Shown here in pieces: positions 45,407-55,285 of a stretch of DNA of 57,529 nt. Position 1 is the stretch's first letter. Each line of letters opens with the position of its first letter. The translations under genes and the position numbers were made by a program. The DNA comes from Firmicutes bacterium FC7 (GTDB taxonomy: Bacteria; Bacillota; Clostridia; Tissierellales; Tissierellaceae): positions 291-57,819 of the forward strand of contig JAKELU010000015.1 of NCBI GenBank assembly GCA_022760735.1, in the 5' to 3' direction. The notes under the pieces are model-generated. The model was given only the letters and a program-made list of their open reading frames with translations. It did not search any database and was not told the origin of the DNA.

Positions 45407-45913
45407 ATGTTTAATATAGGTGATAAGATAGTTTATCCAATGCATGGAGCAGGTGTTATTGTAGATATAGAGAATGTTGAAATATTAGGAGAGAAGAGAA
45501 GATACTATATTATGAAAATGCCTATTGGTGACATGAAAGTAATGGTTCCTGTTGATTCAGTTGAGGATATAGGGATTAGACAAATTGTCTCTGAAGAAGA
45601 TATGAAAAAAGTTATTAAAATATTAAAGGGCAATAAGTCTGAGATGTCTCAAAATTGGAATAGAAGATATAGGGCTAATATGAATAGAATAAAATCAGGT
45701 GATATATTTGAAATAGCTGAAGTTGTTAGGAACTTAATGATTTTAGACACTGAGAAAGGGCTATCTACGGGTGAAAGAAAGATGTTAAACAGTGCAAGGC
45801 AAATGCTTGTATCTGAAATGGCTTTGGTGTGTGATTTTAATGTAGATGAAACTGAAAGGTTAATTGAAGAATCTGTTGCTTATTTTGAAGAAGGAGAAGG
45901 TTCAATTATTTAA
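45407..45913 (+). CDS. CarD/CdnL-family RNA polymerase-binding regulator
   Basis: This 168-residue protein has the N-terminal Tudor-like RNA-polymerase interaction domain (FNIGDKIVYPMHGAGVIVDI, RYYIMKMPIGDMKVMVPVD) and a helical C-terminal DNA-binding part with NWNRRYRANMNRIKSGD and ERKMLNSARQMLVSE. Members steady the open promoter complex, often at rRNA promoters. AAGGGAGG precedes ATG 45407. The position before the PIN/TRAM gene and ispD is typical of Clostridia. Confidence 0.9.
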   Translation: MFNIGDKIVYPMHGAGVIVDIENVEILGEKRRYYIMKMPIGDMKVMVPVDSVEDIGIRQIVSEEDMKKVIKILKGNKSEMSQNWNRRYRANMNRIKSGDIFEIAEVVRNLMILDTEKGLSTGERKMLNSARQMLVSEMALVCDFNVDETERLIEESVAYFEEGEGSII

Positions 45914-45969
45914 GAATATGTGTTATATTATTAAATGATGTGGGAAATATTATTACTGGGGGTGATGCA

Positions 45970-47067
45970 ATGTTAGATAAGGTGATAAAAATTGGAATTT
46001 CTATTCTAGGGGTTCTTTTAGGATTTGGACTAAGTTCTATATTAAAGTCCATAGATTATCTAAAGAATCTCTTAGCAGGATGGCCTGGGCTTGCTGTTAG
46101 CATTGCGTTTTCTATATTATTAGGAATTATATTTTATATTTTATCATCAAGAATTATTAAAAAAGGAAGAAAATTAATTGCATTAATAGAAACTGAGTTG
46201 CAAAAATTACCTACATTTGAAATTATTTTAGGTTCAATTGGTCTTATTATTGGGTTAGTAATCGCTTATTTATTAAGCCAACCAATTTATGAATTTAACA
46301 AATATCTTGGAGTTGTTGCTTCTATTGTCTTATATGGAGTTCTTGGATACTTAGGTATTAAACTTGCTACTAGAAATGCAGAAGACATTACTAATACTGT
46401 TAGTAATGTGAATTTCAAGAAAACAAGTAAGGATAAGATTAAACAAACATATAAATCTTGCCCTAAGGTACTAGACACAAGTGTTATTATAGATGGTAGA
46501 ATAGCTGATATTTGTAAAACTGGATTTATTGAAGGGCCATTAGTTATTCCAACCTTTGTGCTTGAAGAATTACAACATATAGCAGATTCCTCTGATGGCT
46601 TAAAAAGAAACAGAGGTAGGAGAGGTTTGGATATACTTAATAAGATCCAGAAAGATTTAGATATTGAAATTATCATACATGAAAAGAAGTTTGAAGATAT
46701 TCAAGAAGTTGATTCAAAACTTTTGAAACTGACTCAGCAGCTTAAAGGTAAGATAATTACAAACGATTATAATTTGAATAAAGTTGCAGAGGTTCAGAAG
46801 ATAGAAGTATTAAATATTAATGAGTTAGCAAATGCAGTTAAACCTGTAGTATTACCAGGTGAGGAAATGATAGTTCAAGTTGTTCGCGATGGTAAAGAAT
46901 CTGGTCAGGGATTGGCGTATTTAGATGATGGGACTATGATAGTAGTCGAATCAGGTAGAAAATTTATTGGTGAGACTATTGATGTACTTGTAACTAGTGT
47001 TCTTCAAACATCTGCAGGAAGAATGATATTTGCTAAACCTAAGTCACTAGTTGATAAAGCAGTATAG
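45970..47067 (+). CDS. PIN/TRAM-domain membrane protein (YacL-like)
   Basis: This 365-residue protein has four N-terminal membrane segments (to about residue 145), a PIN nuclease-type domain with KVLDTSVIIDGRIADI, FVLEELQHIADSSDG, NRGRRGLDIL and the final acidic ITNDYNLNKVA, and a C-terminal TRAM domain with GEEMIVQVVRDGKESGQGLA. The acidic residues suggest an RNase, but activity is not proven for this family. I chose ATG 45970 because GGGGGTG precedes it. Confidence 0.88.
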   Translation: MLDKVIKIGISILGVLLGFGLSSILKSIDYLKNLLAGWPGLAVSIAFSILLGIIFYILSSRIIKKGRKLIALIETELQKLPTFEIILGSIGLIIGLVIAYLLSQPIYEFNKYLGVVASIVLYGVLGYLGIKLATRNAEDITNTVSNVNFKKTSKDKIKQTYKSCPKVLDTSVIIDGRIADICKTGFIEGPLVIPTFVLEELQHIADSSDGLKRNRGRRGLDILNKIQKDLDIEIIIHEKKFEDIQEVDSKLLKLTQQLKGKIITNDYNLNKVAEVQKIEVLNINELANAVKPVVLPGEEMIVQVVRDGKESGQGLAYLDDGTMIVVESGRKFIGETIDVLVTSVLQTSAGRMIFAKPKSLVDKAV

Positions 47068-47096
47068 ACCCATTATGGGTCTTCTTTTTTTGTGTA
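47068..47096 (+). terminator. Terminator after the PIN/TRAM gene
   Basis: GACCCAT/ATGGGTC stem at the gene end, followed by TTCTTTTTTTG. Confidence 0.8.
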
Positions 47097-47159
47097 TATA
47101 CTTAATTACTTGTTTTAATTCAAATATGTTATGCTATAATAGAGAATGAGGTGAAACAG

Positions 47160-47888
47160 ATGTATAAAAATTACTTTGTGTCTGTTATCATAGCAGCTGC
47201 TGGAATGAGTAACAGAATGGGAAGTAAAATAAATAAGCAATTTATAGCAATTGATAATAAACCTATACTAGCTCATACATTGGAAAAGTTTGAAAGATGT
47301 AAATTAGTTGATGAGATTATTGTAGTATGTAAAGAAGAGGAAGTAGAGTATTGTAGAAAAGAAATAGTGAGAAAATATGGTTTTAAAAAGGTTTCAAATA
47401 TAGTAAGAGGTGGGAAGGAAAGACAAGACTCTATTTATAATGGAGTACTTGCTTTAAATGAGAAAACTGATATTGTCCTTACTCATGATGGTGCTAGACC
47501 TTTCGTAAAAATTGAATCCATAGAGGAAGGTATAAAGGGAGTTCTGGAATATGGTGCTTGTGTAATAGGTGTTCCGGTAAAGGATACAATTAAAGTAATA
47601 GATCCGGAAAACACAGTGCACCATACTCCCAAGCGTTCCCTTTTATGGGCTGCACAAACGCCTCAATGTTTCTGGGCACATTTACTGAAGAAAGGATATG
47701 AATTAGCAGCTGAGGAAGGAATAGTGGGAACTGACGATAGCTCCTTAGTTGAAAAAACAGGTCATCCTGTAAAGATGATTATGGGAAGTTATGATAATAT
47801 CAAAATTACTACACCAGAGGATTTAATAATTGCTGATTCAATGTTAAAGGATAAAACTTCAATCCTCTCTAAAAGTGGTATTTTGTAA
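47160..47888 (+). CDS. ispD: 2-C-methyl-D-erythritol 4-phosphate cytidylyltransferase
   Basis: IspD activates methylerythritol phosphate with CTP in the MEP isoprenoid route. The 242-residue protein shows VIIAAAGMSNRMGSKINKQF, VRGGKERQDSIYNGVLAL, LTHDGARPFV, AQTPQCFWAHLL, GTDDSSLVEKTG, and ITTPEDLIIAD. I chose ATG 47160 with TGAGGTG (47147-47153) before it; the GTG at 47151 lies inside that site. It is 14 bases before ispF. Confidence 0.95.
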   Translation: MYKNYFVSVIIAAAGMSNRMGSKINKQFIAIDNKPILAHTLEKFERCKLVDEIIVVCKEEEVEYCRKEIVRKYGFKKVSNIVRGGKERQDSIYNGVLALNEKTDIVLTHDGARPFVKIESIEEGIKGVLEYGACVIGVPVKDTIKVIDPENTVHHTPKRSLLWAAQTPQCFWAHLLKKGYELAAEEGIVGTDDSSLVEKTGHPVKMIMGSYDNIKITTPEDLIIADSMLKDKTSILSKSGIL

Positions 47889-47902
47889 CTGAGGTGTACT
47901 AA

Positions 47903-48379
47903 ATGAGAATTGGATTTGGATATGACGTGCATCAACTTGTGGAAAATAGAAGACTTGTACTTGGAGGCGTAAATGTTCCATATAAGAAGGGGCTTCTAGG
48001 CCATTCAGATGCAGATGTATTAATTCACGCAATTATGGATAGTATATTAGGAGCATTAGCTTTAGGAGATATTGGTAAGCATTTTCCGGATACTGATATG
48101 GAGTATAAAGATATTAATAGTATGGAGCTTCTTGCTAGAGTTTATAATATTATGAAGGAAAATGGATATGAAATTGGTAATATTGATTCAACAATAGCAG
48201 CTCAAGCCCCAAAGCTTGCTCCATACATTATGGATATGAGAAAAAACATTAGTGAAGTTCTTAATACTCCAATTGACAATATAAGTGTAAAAGCTACTAC
48301 TACAGAAAAGTTGGGGTTTGAAGGAAGAGAAGAGGGAATTTCTGCAACAAGTGTATGTTTGCTTAAAAAAAGCAATTGA
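47903..48379 (+). CDS. ispF: 2-C-methyl-D-erythritol 2,4-cyclodiphosphate synthase
   Basis: IspF closes the cyclic diphosphate in the next-but-one MEP step. The 158-residue trimeric enzyme shows [15 protein letters not shown] (metal Asp and His), [56 protein letters not shown]. It overlaps in position with the promoter of the following T-box: its stop lies inside that -35 box. Confidence 0.96.
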   Translation: MRIGFGYDVHQLVENRRLVLGGVNVPYKKGLLGHSDADVLIHAIMDSILGALALGDIGKHFPDTDMEYKDINSMELLARVYNIMKENGYEIGNIDSTIAAQAPKLAPYIMDMRKNISEVLNTPIDNISVKATTTEKLGFEGREEGISATSVCLLKKSN

Positions 48380-48404
48380 CAACAAATGAACTATTTAGTA
48401 ATAT
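48376..48404 (+). promoter_or_regulatory. Promoter of the proS T-box leader
   Basis: Consensus TTGACA (48376-48381) overlaps the ispF stop; TAATAT (48399-48404) follows after 17 bases. Confidence 0.75.
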
Positions 48405-48409
48405 GTTGA

Positions 48410-48644
48410 ATATTAGGCGATGATGGGAAATAGTAGTTATTAACGGACTAAAGAGAGGAAGTCAAATGGTGGGAGACTTCTGTCCCTCTTATTAATGAAC
48501 CAGTCCTTGAGCATTTAAATGGAAAGTAAGTATATTTAAACGGTTGTTACGTTATAACTTTCGAGTGAACCCATGTTGGGTTTATTAGAGTGGTACCGCG
48601 GAATTAACCTTTCGTCTCTTATATTGAGATGAGAGGTTTTTTTA
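48410..48644 (+). ncRNA. T-box leader for prolyl-tRNA synthetase
   Basis: Stem I carries AGAGAGGAAG and a specifier loop with CCA (Pro codon) at 48500-48502, in the context ATGAACCAGTCCTTGAGC, which lines up with the ATC of the ileS T-box. The antiterminator bulge is AGTGGTACCGCGG (about 48589-48601). The terminator ACCTTTCGTCTC / GAGATGAGAGGT plus a T-run ends it (about 48607-48643). The 5' end is approximate. Confidence 0.95.
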
Positions 48645-48800
48645 TAACCTAACCCAATTTACAGAGTTGTTTTCTCTGTGAATTGATGCAGGCCGCATGC
48701 AACGAGCGCCAAATTTGCACAAATGTTCACTCTATTTATATTAACATAATCATTTACTCCCAACGGATGTTAGGAATGTTGGGTTCAATTGTGAATTTAA
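48645..48800. repeat. Degenerate dispersed repeat, copy 3
   Basis: These 156 bases between the proS T-box and proS hold no gene. They begin AACCTAACCCAATTTAC, contain GAATTGATGCAGG and GCGCCAAATTTGCAC (matching copy 2 at 31 of 41 positions by hand), and end with CCCAACGGATGTTAGG and GTTGGGTT, which can form a hairpin. Confidence 0.5.
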
Positions 48801-48826
48801 AATTATAAAGAGGAGTGTGATTTTTT

Positions 48827-50548
48827 ATGAAAATGTCTAAAATGTATATGCCTACCTTAAGAGAAGTTCCAGCGGAGGCTGAACTTCCTAGTCATCAGTT
48901 ATTGCTTAGAGCCGGTATGATGAGAAAATTAGTAAGTGGTGTTTATACTTATCTACCACTTGGATATAGAGTGATAAGGAAGGTGGAGCAAATTTGTAGA
49001 GAAGAAATGGATGCTGCTGGCTCACAGGAATTCTTACTTTCTGCTTTACAGCCAAAGGAGCTATGGGAAGCGTCAGGTAGATGGCAAGATTTTGGTCCAG
49101 AAATGTTTAGATTAACAGATAGGAATGACAGAGAATTCTGCCTAGGGCCTACTCATGAGGAATATTTTACAGCTGTGATAAAAGATGAGGTAAAGAGTTA
49201 CAAGCAGCTTCCACTAAACATCTATCAAATACAAACTAAGTATAGAGATGAAAAAAGACCAAGATTCGGACTTATGAGAGGTCGCGAGTTTATAATGAAA
49301 GATGCTTATAGCTTTGATGTTGATGAGGAAGCTATGAAAAAGTCCTATCAAATTATGTGGGATGCCTACGATAAGATTTTTACAAGACTTACCTTAAAGT
49401 ACAAGGTTGTTCAAGGGGATACAGGGGCTATGGGTGGAAAAGTATCCCATGAATTTATGGCGATGAGTGATGTGGGTGAAGGAGTTATAGCATATTGTGA
49501 ACATTGTGATTATGCAGCTACAGATGAGAAAGCAGCAGTTGTATATAATGTTCTAGAGGATACTTCTGAGCTTCTTGAAATTGAGAAGGTTTATACACCT
49601 AATGTCAAGACTATTGAAGATCTCAATAAATTCTTAAACATAGAAAAGTCTAAATTTGGGAAGGCTTTAGTATATAAGGCTGCAGGAAAACCAGTTGTTG
49701 TTATAGTTCCTGGAGATAGAGAATTGAATGAAGTTAAATTAGTTAATTATCTTGGCGTTGGAGAGCATGAATTAGAATTAGCTGATGAAGAAACGATAAG
49801 GAAAATAACAGGAGCCGATAAAGGATTTACTGGCCCAATAGGGTTAAGTAAGGAAGCTAGACTTTTAGTTGATTCTAGAATTACAAGGATGAAAAATATA
49901 GTGGTTGGAGGTAATGAGACTGATTACCATATAAGAAATGTGAACTATGGTAGAGATTTTGAAGGTGAAGTTGTTGAAGATTTACTATTGGTAGTTGAAG
50001 GTGATATATGTCCTACATGTGGTGAACCGATGAAAATGGACAGGGGTATAGAGGTAGGAAATATATTCCAATTAGGAACTAAATATAGTGACAGCTTAAA
50101 CGCTAAGTTTTTGGATGAAAATGGAAAAGAGAAATCCTTTGTAATGGGTAGCTATGGAGTAGGTGTTACTAGAAGTGTAGCGGCTATTGTAGAGCAAAAT
50201 CATGACGAAGATGGTATTATATGGCCTTTAGTTGTGGCTCCTTATCATGTAATAATAACTGTTGTAAATGCTAAGAATGAAGAACAGATGGAATTAGGAG
50301 AAAAATTATATAATGAACTAATTTCATTGGGATATGAAGTTCTACTAGACGATAGGGATGAAAGAGCAGGGGTGAAGTTTAAAGATAGAGATTTAATTGG
50401 TATCCCTATAAGAGTAACGGTAGGTAAACTAGCAGGTGAAAATATCGTTGAATATTCTATAAGATCTTCAAAGGATAAGAAAGAGGTAAACGCAAATTCA
50501 GTTAAGGATCTAGTGATGGATGAATTTGTGAAAGCAGGATTAAAATAA
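48827..50548 (+). CDS. proS: Prolyl-tRNA synthetase, bacterial type with editing domain
   Basis: This 573-residue class II enzyme charges tRNA-Pro. It shows motif 1 [20 protein letters not shown], motif 2 [19 protein letters not shown], the inserted editing domain (about residues 230-400) with [28 protein letters not shown] and CPTCGEP pairs, motif 3 [17 protein letters not shown], and an anticodon-binding C-terminal part. AGAGGAGTG precedes ATG 48827. It is controlled by the T-box upstream. Confidence 0.96.
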   Translation: MKMSKMYMPTLREVPAEAELPSHQLLLRAGMMRKLVSGVYTYLPLGYRVIRKVEQICREEMDAAGSQEFLLSALQPKELWEASGRWQDFGPEMFRLTDRNDREFCLGPTHEEYFTAVIKDEVKSYKQLPLNIYQIQTKYRDEKRPRFGLMRGREFIMKDAYSFDVDEEAMKKSYQIMWDAYDKIFTRLTLKYKVVQGDTGAMGGKVSHEFMAMSDVGEGVIAYCEHCDYAATDEKAAVVYNVLEDTSELLEIEKVYTPNVKTIEDLNKFLNIEKSKFGKALVYKAAGKPVVVIVPGDRELNEVKLVNYLGVGEHELELADEETIRKITGADKGFTGPIGLSKEARLLVDSRITRMKNIVVGGNETDYHIRNVNYGRDFEGEVVEDLLLVVEGDICPTCGEPMKMDRGIEVGNIFQLGTKYSDSLNAKFLDENGKEKSFVMGSYGVGVTRSVAAIVEQNHDEDGIIWPLVVAPYHVIITVVNAKNEEQMELGEKLYNELISLGYEVLLDDRDERAGVKFKDRDLIGIPIRVTVGKLAGENIVEYSIRSSKDKKEVNANSVKDLVMDEFVKAGLK

Positions 50549-50579
50549 AAAATAATTCATCTTTCTAATGACCACATAG

Positions 50580-50634
50580 CAATTCACAATGCACAAGATT
50601 ATCTGAAAGTGTATGAACTGTGCATTGTGAATTG
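50580..50634. repeat. 16-bp perfect inverted repeat
   Basis: CAATTCACAATGCACA (50580-50595) and TGTGCATTGTGAATTG (50619-50634) are perfect reverse complements around a 23-base loop, between proS and gltX. It has no T-run. The right arm overlaps a -35-like TTGTGA (50625-50630), 17 bases before TATAAT (50648-50653). It could be a regulator site, a small mobile-type repeat, or a structured RNA. Confidence 0.7.
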
Positions 50635-50653
50635 AATTAAGATGTAATATAAT
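50625..50653 (+). promoter_or_regulatory. Possible gltX promoter
   Basis: TTGTGA (50625-50630), a 17-base spacer and TATAAT (50648-50653) stand 28 bases before gltX. The -35 lies within the right arm of the inverted repeat. Confidence 0.55.
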
Positions 50654-50680
50654 ATATGGTAAATATCGGAGGTGTTTATA

Positions 50681-52159
50681 GTGAGCGAAGTAAGAGTTAG
50701 ATTTGCACCTAGTCCAACTGGATATTTACATATTGGTGGATTAAGGACTGCGTTATATAATTATTTGTATGCAAAACGTAACAATGGTAAATTCATATTA
50801 AGAATTGAGGACACTGACCAGACTAGACTAGTAGAGGGGGCTATAGAAAACCTTATTAATTCTTTGGCTTGGGCTGGAGTAAAGTATGATGAAGGGGTAT
50901 TTGTAGAAGATCATAAAATAGTTCAAAAAGGAGATTACGGCCCGTATATACAATCACAGAGATTAGATATCTATAAAAAGTATGTTGAGGAGTTAATTGA
51001 AAAAGGGCATGCTTACTATTGCTTCTGTTCAAAGGAGAGACTTGATGAAGTACGTGAAGAACAAAAAATAAAAGGTTTAGTTCCTAAATATGATGGATTA
51101 TGTAGAAGCATTCCATTAGAAGAGGCTAAGAGAAGAGTAGCCAATGGTGAGGAACATGTTGTTAGATTAAAACTTCCGCATGATGTTGACATTAAATTCC
51201 ATGACCTTGTTAGAGGAGATATTGTGATTAATACCAATGATATTGATGATCAGGTATTATTAAAGTCAGATGGTTTCCCAACATATCATATGGCAGTGGT
51301 TGTAGATGATCATCTTATGAAGATAACTCATATTGTAAGGGGAGAGGAATGGCTTCCATCAACTCCAAAACATATTTATTTGTATGAAGCATTTGGATGG
51401 GAGAAACCTGTTTATGTCCATCTTCCAACCGTACTTAACAAGGATAGAAAGAAACTATCAAAACGCCAAGGGGACGTATCAGTTGAAGATTTTAGAGAAA
51501 AGGGATATTTACCAGAAGGACTAATCAATTATTTAGCACTAGTAGGCTGGAGTCCTGAAGACAATGAAGAAATACTAAGCCTAGAGGAAATGGTTGAGAA
51601 ATTTAGTTTTGATAGAGTATCTAAGACCGGTGGTATATTTGATAAGGATAAATTGGATTGGGTAAATGGTCACTATATAAGATCATCATCAGTAGATAGA
51701 ATAACTGAACTTGCTATTCCGTATTTAATTAAGGCAAATTACATTGATGAAAAATTTGCTGATGAAAATTTTGAATGGCTTAAGGTATTAGTTGAAACTG
51801 TTAAGGAAAGCACATCATACCTTAGTGAAATTCCAGAGAAAGTTAGGTTTATTTTTGCAGATGATGTTGAGCCAGAAAGTGATGCTGCAAAAGCCTTACT
51901 TGAAGGAGAACATGTTCCGCAGTTAATGAATGCAATTATTGAGGAGTTAAATAATGTAGAAAGCATAGATATGGAATATGCTAAAACATTTATGAAAACT
52001 ATTCAAAAAGCTACAGGAATAAAAGGAAAGAATCTGTTTATGCCAACAAGAGTTGCGATTACAGGAAGCGAACACGGTCCAGAAATGGTAAATATTATTT
52101 ATCTATTAGGCAAGGAAAAGATTATTAAGAGAGTAAGTAAAATACTCCATAATAATTAA
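50681..52159 (+). CDS. gltX: Glutamyl-tRNA synthetase
   Basis: This 492-residue class I enzyme charges tRNA-Glu. It shows [20 protein letters not shown] (HIGH), CFCSKERL, the domain with [34 protein letters not shown], and [15 protein letters not shown] (KMSKS). The start is GTG 50681 with GGAGGTG (50668-50674) before it. No glutaminyl-tRNA synthetase is seen, so an indirect Gln-tRNA route with this enzyme is probable, as in most Clostridia. Confidence 0.95.
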   Translation: MSEVRVRFAPSPTGYLHIGGLRTALYNYLYAKRNNGKFILRIEDTDQTRLVEGAIENLINSLAWAGVKYDEGVFVEDHKIVQKGDYGPYIQSQRLDIYKKYVEELIEKGHAYYCFCSKERLDEVREEQKIKGLVPKYDGLCRSIPLEEAKRRVANGEEHVVRLKLPHDVDIKFHDLVRGDIVINTNDIDDQVLLKSDGFPTYHMAVVVDDHLMKITHIVRGEEWLPSTPKHIYLYEAFGWEKPVYVHLPTVLNKDRKKLSKRQGDVSVEDFREKGYLPEGLINYLALVGWSPEDNEEILSLEEMVEKFSFDRVSKTGGIFDKDKLDWVNGHYIRSSSVDRITELAIPYLIKANYIDEKFADENFEWLKVLVETVKESTSYLSEIPEKVRFIFADDVEPESDAAKALLEGEHVPQLMNAIIEELNNVESIDMEYAKTFMKTIQKATGIKGKNLFMPTRVAITGSEHGPEMVNIIYLLGKEKIIKRVSKILHNN

Positions 52160-52180
52160 GCGCACTATTGAAAGAAGTAT

Positions 52181-52279
52181 TGATATAATGTAAAATAGCA
52201 TTAAAATAAGTGTGCCTTTGTTCTACCTAATAAATAGGGTGAGTTTCGATCGTCTCTATTTTTTTAGAGACGATTTTTT
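52181..52279 (+). other. Leader or small RNA unit with its own promoter and terminator
   Basis: An extended -10 TGATATAAT (52181-52189) has no good -35. Some 60 bases on, ATCGTCTCT (52249-52257) pairs with AGAGACGAT (52266-52274) ahead of a T-run. Between them is a short hairpin around ACCTA/TAGGGT. This would give an RNA of about 85 bases. The GGGTGAGTTTCG segment is faintly T-box-like, but the conserved T-box bulge is missing. I do not recognise it as a known RNA. Confidence 0.45.
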
Positions 52280-52303
52280 AAACTTGAATGAATATAATAA
52301 GTA

Positions 52304-52341
52304 AAAGGGCTTCGTTGAATATCTTTGAAGCCTTTTTTTAC
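52304..52341 (+). terminator. Second terminator before cysS
   Basis: AAAAGGGCTTC pairs with GAAGCCTTTT across a loop and is followed by TTTTTTT. It comes right after the first terminator at 52249-52279, so read-through from gltX into cysS is doubly barred. Confidence 0.75.
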
Positions 52342-52410
52342 AAAGATTCAATTTTACTTCGGGGGAAGTAAGTTTATATTATAGTAAATACACAGGAAGG
52401 GAGTGTAAAC

Positions 52411-53808
52411 ATGAAGTTATACAACTCATTAACTAGAAAAAAAGAAGAGTTCATACCAATAAAAGAAGGAGAAGTAAGGATGTACAACTGTGGTCCTACA
52501 GTGTATAACTATATTCACGTTGGAAATGCAAGGCCGTTGGTTGTATTTGACACTTTAAGAAGATACTTTATTTTTAAAGGCTACGATGTTAAGTTCGTTG
52601 TTAACTTTACTGATATCGATGACAAATTGATTAATAGGGCTAATGAAGAAGGTACAACAGTAAAAGAAATAGCAGAAAGATATATTGAAGCCTTTAAAGA
52701 AGATGCAAATGGACTTAACCTTTATGATTATGAGACGTATAATCCGAGGGCTACTGACCATATAACACAAATAATTGAGTTTATTAAAGGTTTAGAAGAA
52801 AAGGGTGCGGCTTATAACGTAAATGGGAATGTATACTTTAGTATAGAACATGCGAAAGATTACGGGAAGCTTTCAAAGAAAAATATAGAGGACTTAATAA
52901 GCGGAGCTAGAGTTGATGTTAGCGAAGAAAAGAGAAATCCGATGGATTTTGCTCTATGGAAAAAAGAAAAAGAAGGGGAACCTTCTTGGGATAGTCCATG
53001 GGGCAAGGGAAGACCAGGTTGGCATATTGAATGTTCTGTAATGGCTAAAACACTTTTAGGTGAAACTATAGATATCCATTCAGGTGGAGAGGATTTGCAA
53101 TTCCCTCACCATGAAAACGAGATAGCACAATCAGAAACAATGAATGAAAAACCTTTTGCCAACTATTGGCTTCATAACGGAATGATAACTGTTGAAAATC
53201 AAAAGATGTCTAAATCATTGGGAAATTTCTTTACAGTTAGAGAAGTTAGCAAGGAGTATGATTTAGAGGTATTAAGATTTTTCTTATTATCAGCTCATTA
53301 TAGAACGCCTATTAATTTTAGTAGAGAAGTAATGGATCAAACTAAAAATGGATTAGAAAGATTATATAATGGAAAGAAAAATTTAGAGTATTTATTAGAA
53401 AAGGCTGAAGACAGAGAGTTAAATGATAATGAAAGAAAAATGATTGAAGATATAGATGGGTTTAAGGAAGATTTTATCAGAGGTATGGATGATGATTTAA
53501 ATACTGCTGATGCTATTTCATCTATATTTGAATTGACTAAATATGCTAATACAAATATTAATGAAAATACTCCTAAAAAGATTGTTGAACTGGCATATGA
53601 TACTTTGATGGAGTTAGCAAAAGTTTTAGGTATATTAAATAAAAAAGATGAAATATTAGAAGATGAAATTATAGAACTAATTGAAAAAAGATCAGAAGCT
53701 AGAAAAAATAAGAATTATAAACTAGCTGATGAAATAAGGGATTTATTGAGAGATAAAGGCATTATTTTAGAAGATACACCAAGTGGAGTGAAATGGAAAA
53801 GGGTTTAA
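52411..53808 (+). CDS. cysS: Cysteinyl-tRNA synthetase
   Basis: This 465-residue class I enzyme charges tRNA-Cys. It shows YNCGPTVYNYIHVGNARP (HIGH with zinc Cys), VNFTDIDDKLI, GRPGWHIECSVMAKTLLG, HSGGEDLQFPHHENEIAQS and KMSKSLGNFFTVR. AAGGGAG precedes ATG 52411. It overlaps the next gene by 16 bases. Confidence 0.96.
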   Translation: MKLYNSLTRKKEEFIPIKEGEVRMYNCGPTVYNYIHVGNARPLVVFDTLRRYFIFKGYDVKFVVNFTDIDDKLINRANEEGTTVKEIAERYIEAFKEDANGLNLYDYETYNPRATDHITQIIEFIKGLEEKGAAYNVNGNVYFSIEHAKDYGKLSKKNIEDLISGARVDVSEEKRNPMDFALWKKEKEGEPSWDSPWGKGRPGWHIECSVMAKTLLGETIDIHSGGEDLQFPHHENEIAQSETMNEKPFANYWLHNGMITVENQKMSKSLGNFFTVREVSKEYDLEVLRFFLLSAHYRTPINFSREVMDQTKNGLERLYNGKKNLEYLLEKAEDRELNDNERKMIEDIDGFKEDFIRGMDDDLNTADAISSIFELTKYANTNINENTPKKIVELAYDTLMELAKVLGILNKKDEILEDEIIELIEKRSEARKNKNYKLADEIRDLLRDKGIILEDTPSGVKWKRV

Positions 53809-54233
53809 AATCTATGGAATATAAAAATATATTTAGAAGTGCTAATAAAAAATTAAGTGGAGAAGACATAATGATGCTTTCTCCACTTCAACTTGCATAT
53901 ATTGGCGATTCTGTTTATGAACTTTTAATTAGGACTTATTTATTTGACAAAAATTCAAATGTGAATCAACTTCATAAAGCTACTATTAAATATGTAAAAG
54001 CAAAGGCTCAATCAGAATTAATTCATAGAGTTGAAGGAATTCTTACTGAAGAGGAAAAATCGTATGTAAAGAAAGGTAGAAATACAAAGACTAACTCCTC
54101 TCCTAAGAATGCTGATTTGCTAGATTATAAATATGCAACGGGATTTGAATGTTTATTTGGGTATTTATATTTAAGCAATCAGGATGAACGATTGGCAGAA
54201 ATTTTTGAGCACATGATGAAGGATGAAATATGA
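53793..54233 (+). CDS. mrnC: Mini-ribonuclease III
   Basis: This 146-residue protein has the RNase III catalytic core without a double-stranded RNA-binding domain: [19 protein letters not shown] (acidic motif), [45 protein letters not shown] (second acidic site). In B. subtilis it trims 23S rRNA ends. ATG 53793 lies within cysS with GGAG before it; a second ATG at 53814 is possible. Confidence 0.93.
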   Translation: MEKGLKSMEYKNIFRSANKKLSGEDIMMLSPLQLAYIGDSVYELLIRTYLFDKNSNVNQLHKATIKYVKAKAQSELIHRVEGILTEEEKSYVKKGRNTKTNSSPKNADLLDYKYATGFECLFGYLYLSNQDERLAEIFEHMMKDEI

Positions 54234-54247
54234 AAGAGGGGGATAAA

Positions 54248-55009
54248 GTGTTAAAGGTTGAACTTTTACGATATACACCAGATGGAGAAAAATTAGTTGC
54301 TGCAGCTGCAAAGTTATGCTACTCACCAGTAGGAATAAATCAGATTGAAGAAGGTTTGACTGATGATAAAGTTGAATCCTTTTTAAATCACCTAATGGAT
54401 ATGGGCCATGAAAGTCCGATTGAGCATGTGAGTTTTACCTTTGGTGTAGAAGGAATTTCAAGGACCCTAACACATCAGTTAGTAAGGCACAGAATAGCAA
54501 GCTATTCACAACAATCACAAAGATATGTAAGATTAAGTCAATTTGAATATATAATACCGCCAAGTATTGAGAAAAATAGCAAAGCTAAGGAATTATTTAT
54601 AAAGGCTATGGAAGAGGATCAAAAATACTATGATGAAATTTCTGGTCTATTATTTAATGAACATTATAATAGGTATATAGAAGAAGGACTAAATGAAAAA
54701 GAGGCAAAGAAAAAAGCGGAGAAAGAAGCTATCGAGGATGCTAGATATATATTCCCAAATGCATGTGAAACAAAAATTGTGTTTACGATGAATACAAGAT
54801 CACTTTTAAACTTCTTTAGATTAAGATGCTGCAACAGAGCTCAGTGGGAAATTAGAGAATTAGCAACTCAAATGTTAAAAGAAGTAAAAAAAGTATATCC
54901 TATACTATTTAAAAATGCAGGCCCTGGCTGTATTAATGGACCGTGTCCTGAAGGAGTTATGACTTGTGGAAAGATCGTAGAGGTTAGAGAGAATTTTAAA
55001 AGCTTTTAG
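54248..55009 (+). CDS. thyX: Flavin-dependent thymidylate synthase
   Basis: ThyX makes dTMP from dUMP using FAD, methylenetetrahydrofolate and NADPH. The 253-residue protein has [14 protein letters not shown], the signature [34 protein letters not shown] and [13 protein letters not shown] chose GTG 54248, because AGAGGGGGA (about 54235-54242) precedes it; ATG 54230 would add six residues. It follows mrnC closely. Confidence 0.95.
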   Translation: MLKVELLRYTPDGEKLVAAAAKLCYSPVGINQIEEGLTDDKVESFLNHLMDMGHESPIEHVSFTFGVEGISRTLTHQLVRHRIASYSQQSQRYVRLSQFEYIIPPSIEKNSKAKELFIKAMEEDQKYYDEISGLLFNEHYNRYIEEGLNEKEAKKKAEKEAIEDARYIFPNACETKIVFTMNTRSLLNFFRLRCCNRAQWEIRELATQMLKEVKKVYPILFKNAGPGCINGPCPEGVMTCGKIVEVRENFKSF

Positions 55010-55285
55010 TCAAAAATGAAGAGGTAAGAACTAAGAACTTAAAAACAAATGATAATAAAAATTTAGTGAACATTTGCAGGGCTTTATAGAATTCTTAGTG
55101 AATGGAGATAAAAATCCGTTAAGCGGTTTTCATGTCCCGAAAGATAGACCTCAAAGAGAATTGAAAGTTGTAGGGCTTTTTATTGGAGTGAGCTTTAGAA
55201 TTTTTCGAGTCCGAAACCGTGAACGCATTTTTATTATTATAATTTGTTAAGCTTAGAATATGGAATTTACGAAAGGATTGAGTAA
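55010..55285. other. 276-base intergenic stretch of unknown content
   Basis: No gene or known RNA is recognised. ACTAAGAA (55030-55037) and TTCTTAGT (55092-55099) are inverted copies. AGGGCTTT occurs twice (near 55078 and 55173), each followed by a similar A/T-rich stretch with TAGAATT. It contrasts with the tight packing of the genes on both sides. Confidence 0.4.

Noticed and set aside
52190-52280. T-box leader for cysS
   Set aside because: There is a T-box-like GGGTG and a terminator, but no conserved TGGNACCGCG bulge or stem I specifier, and the leader is far too short.
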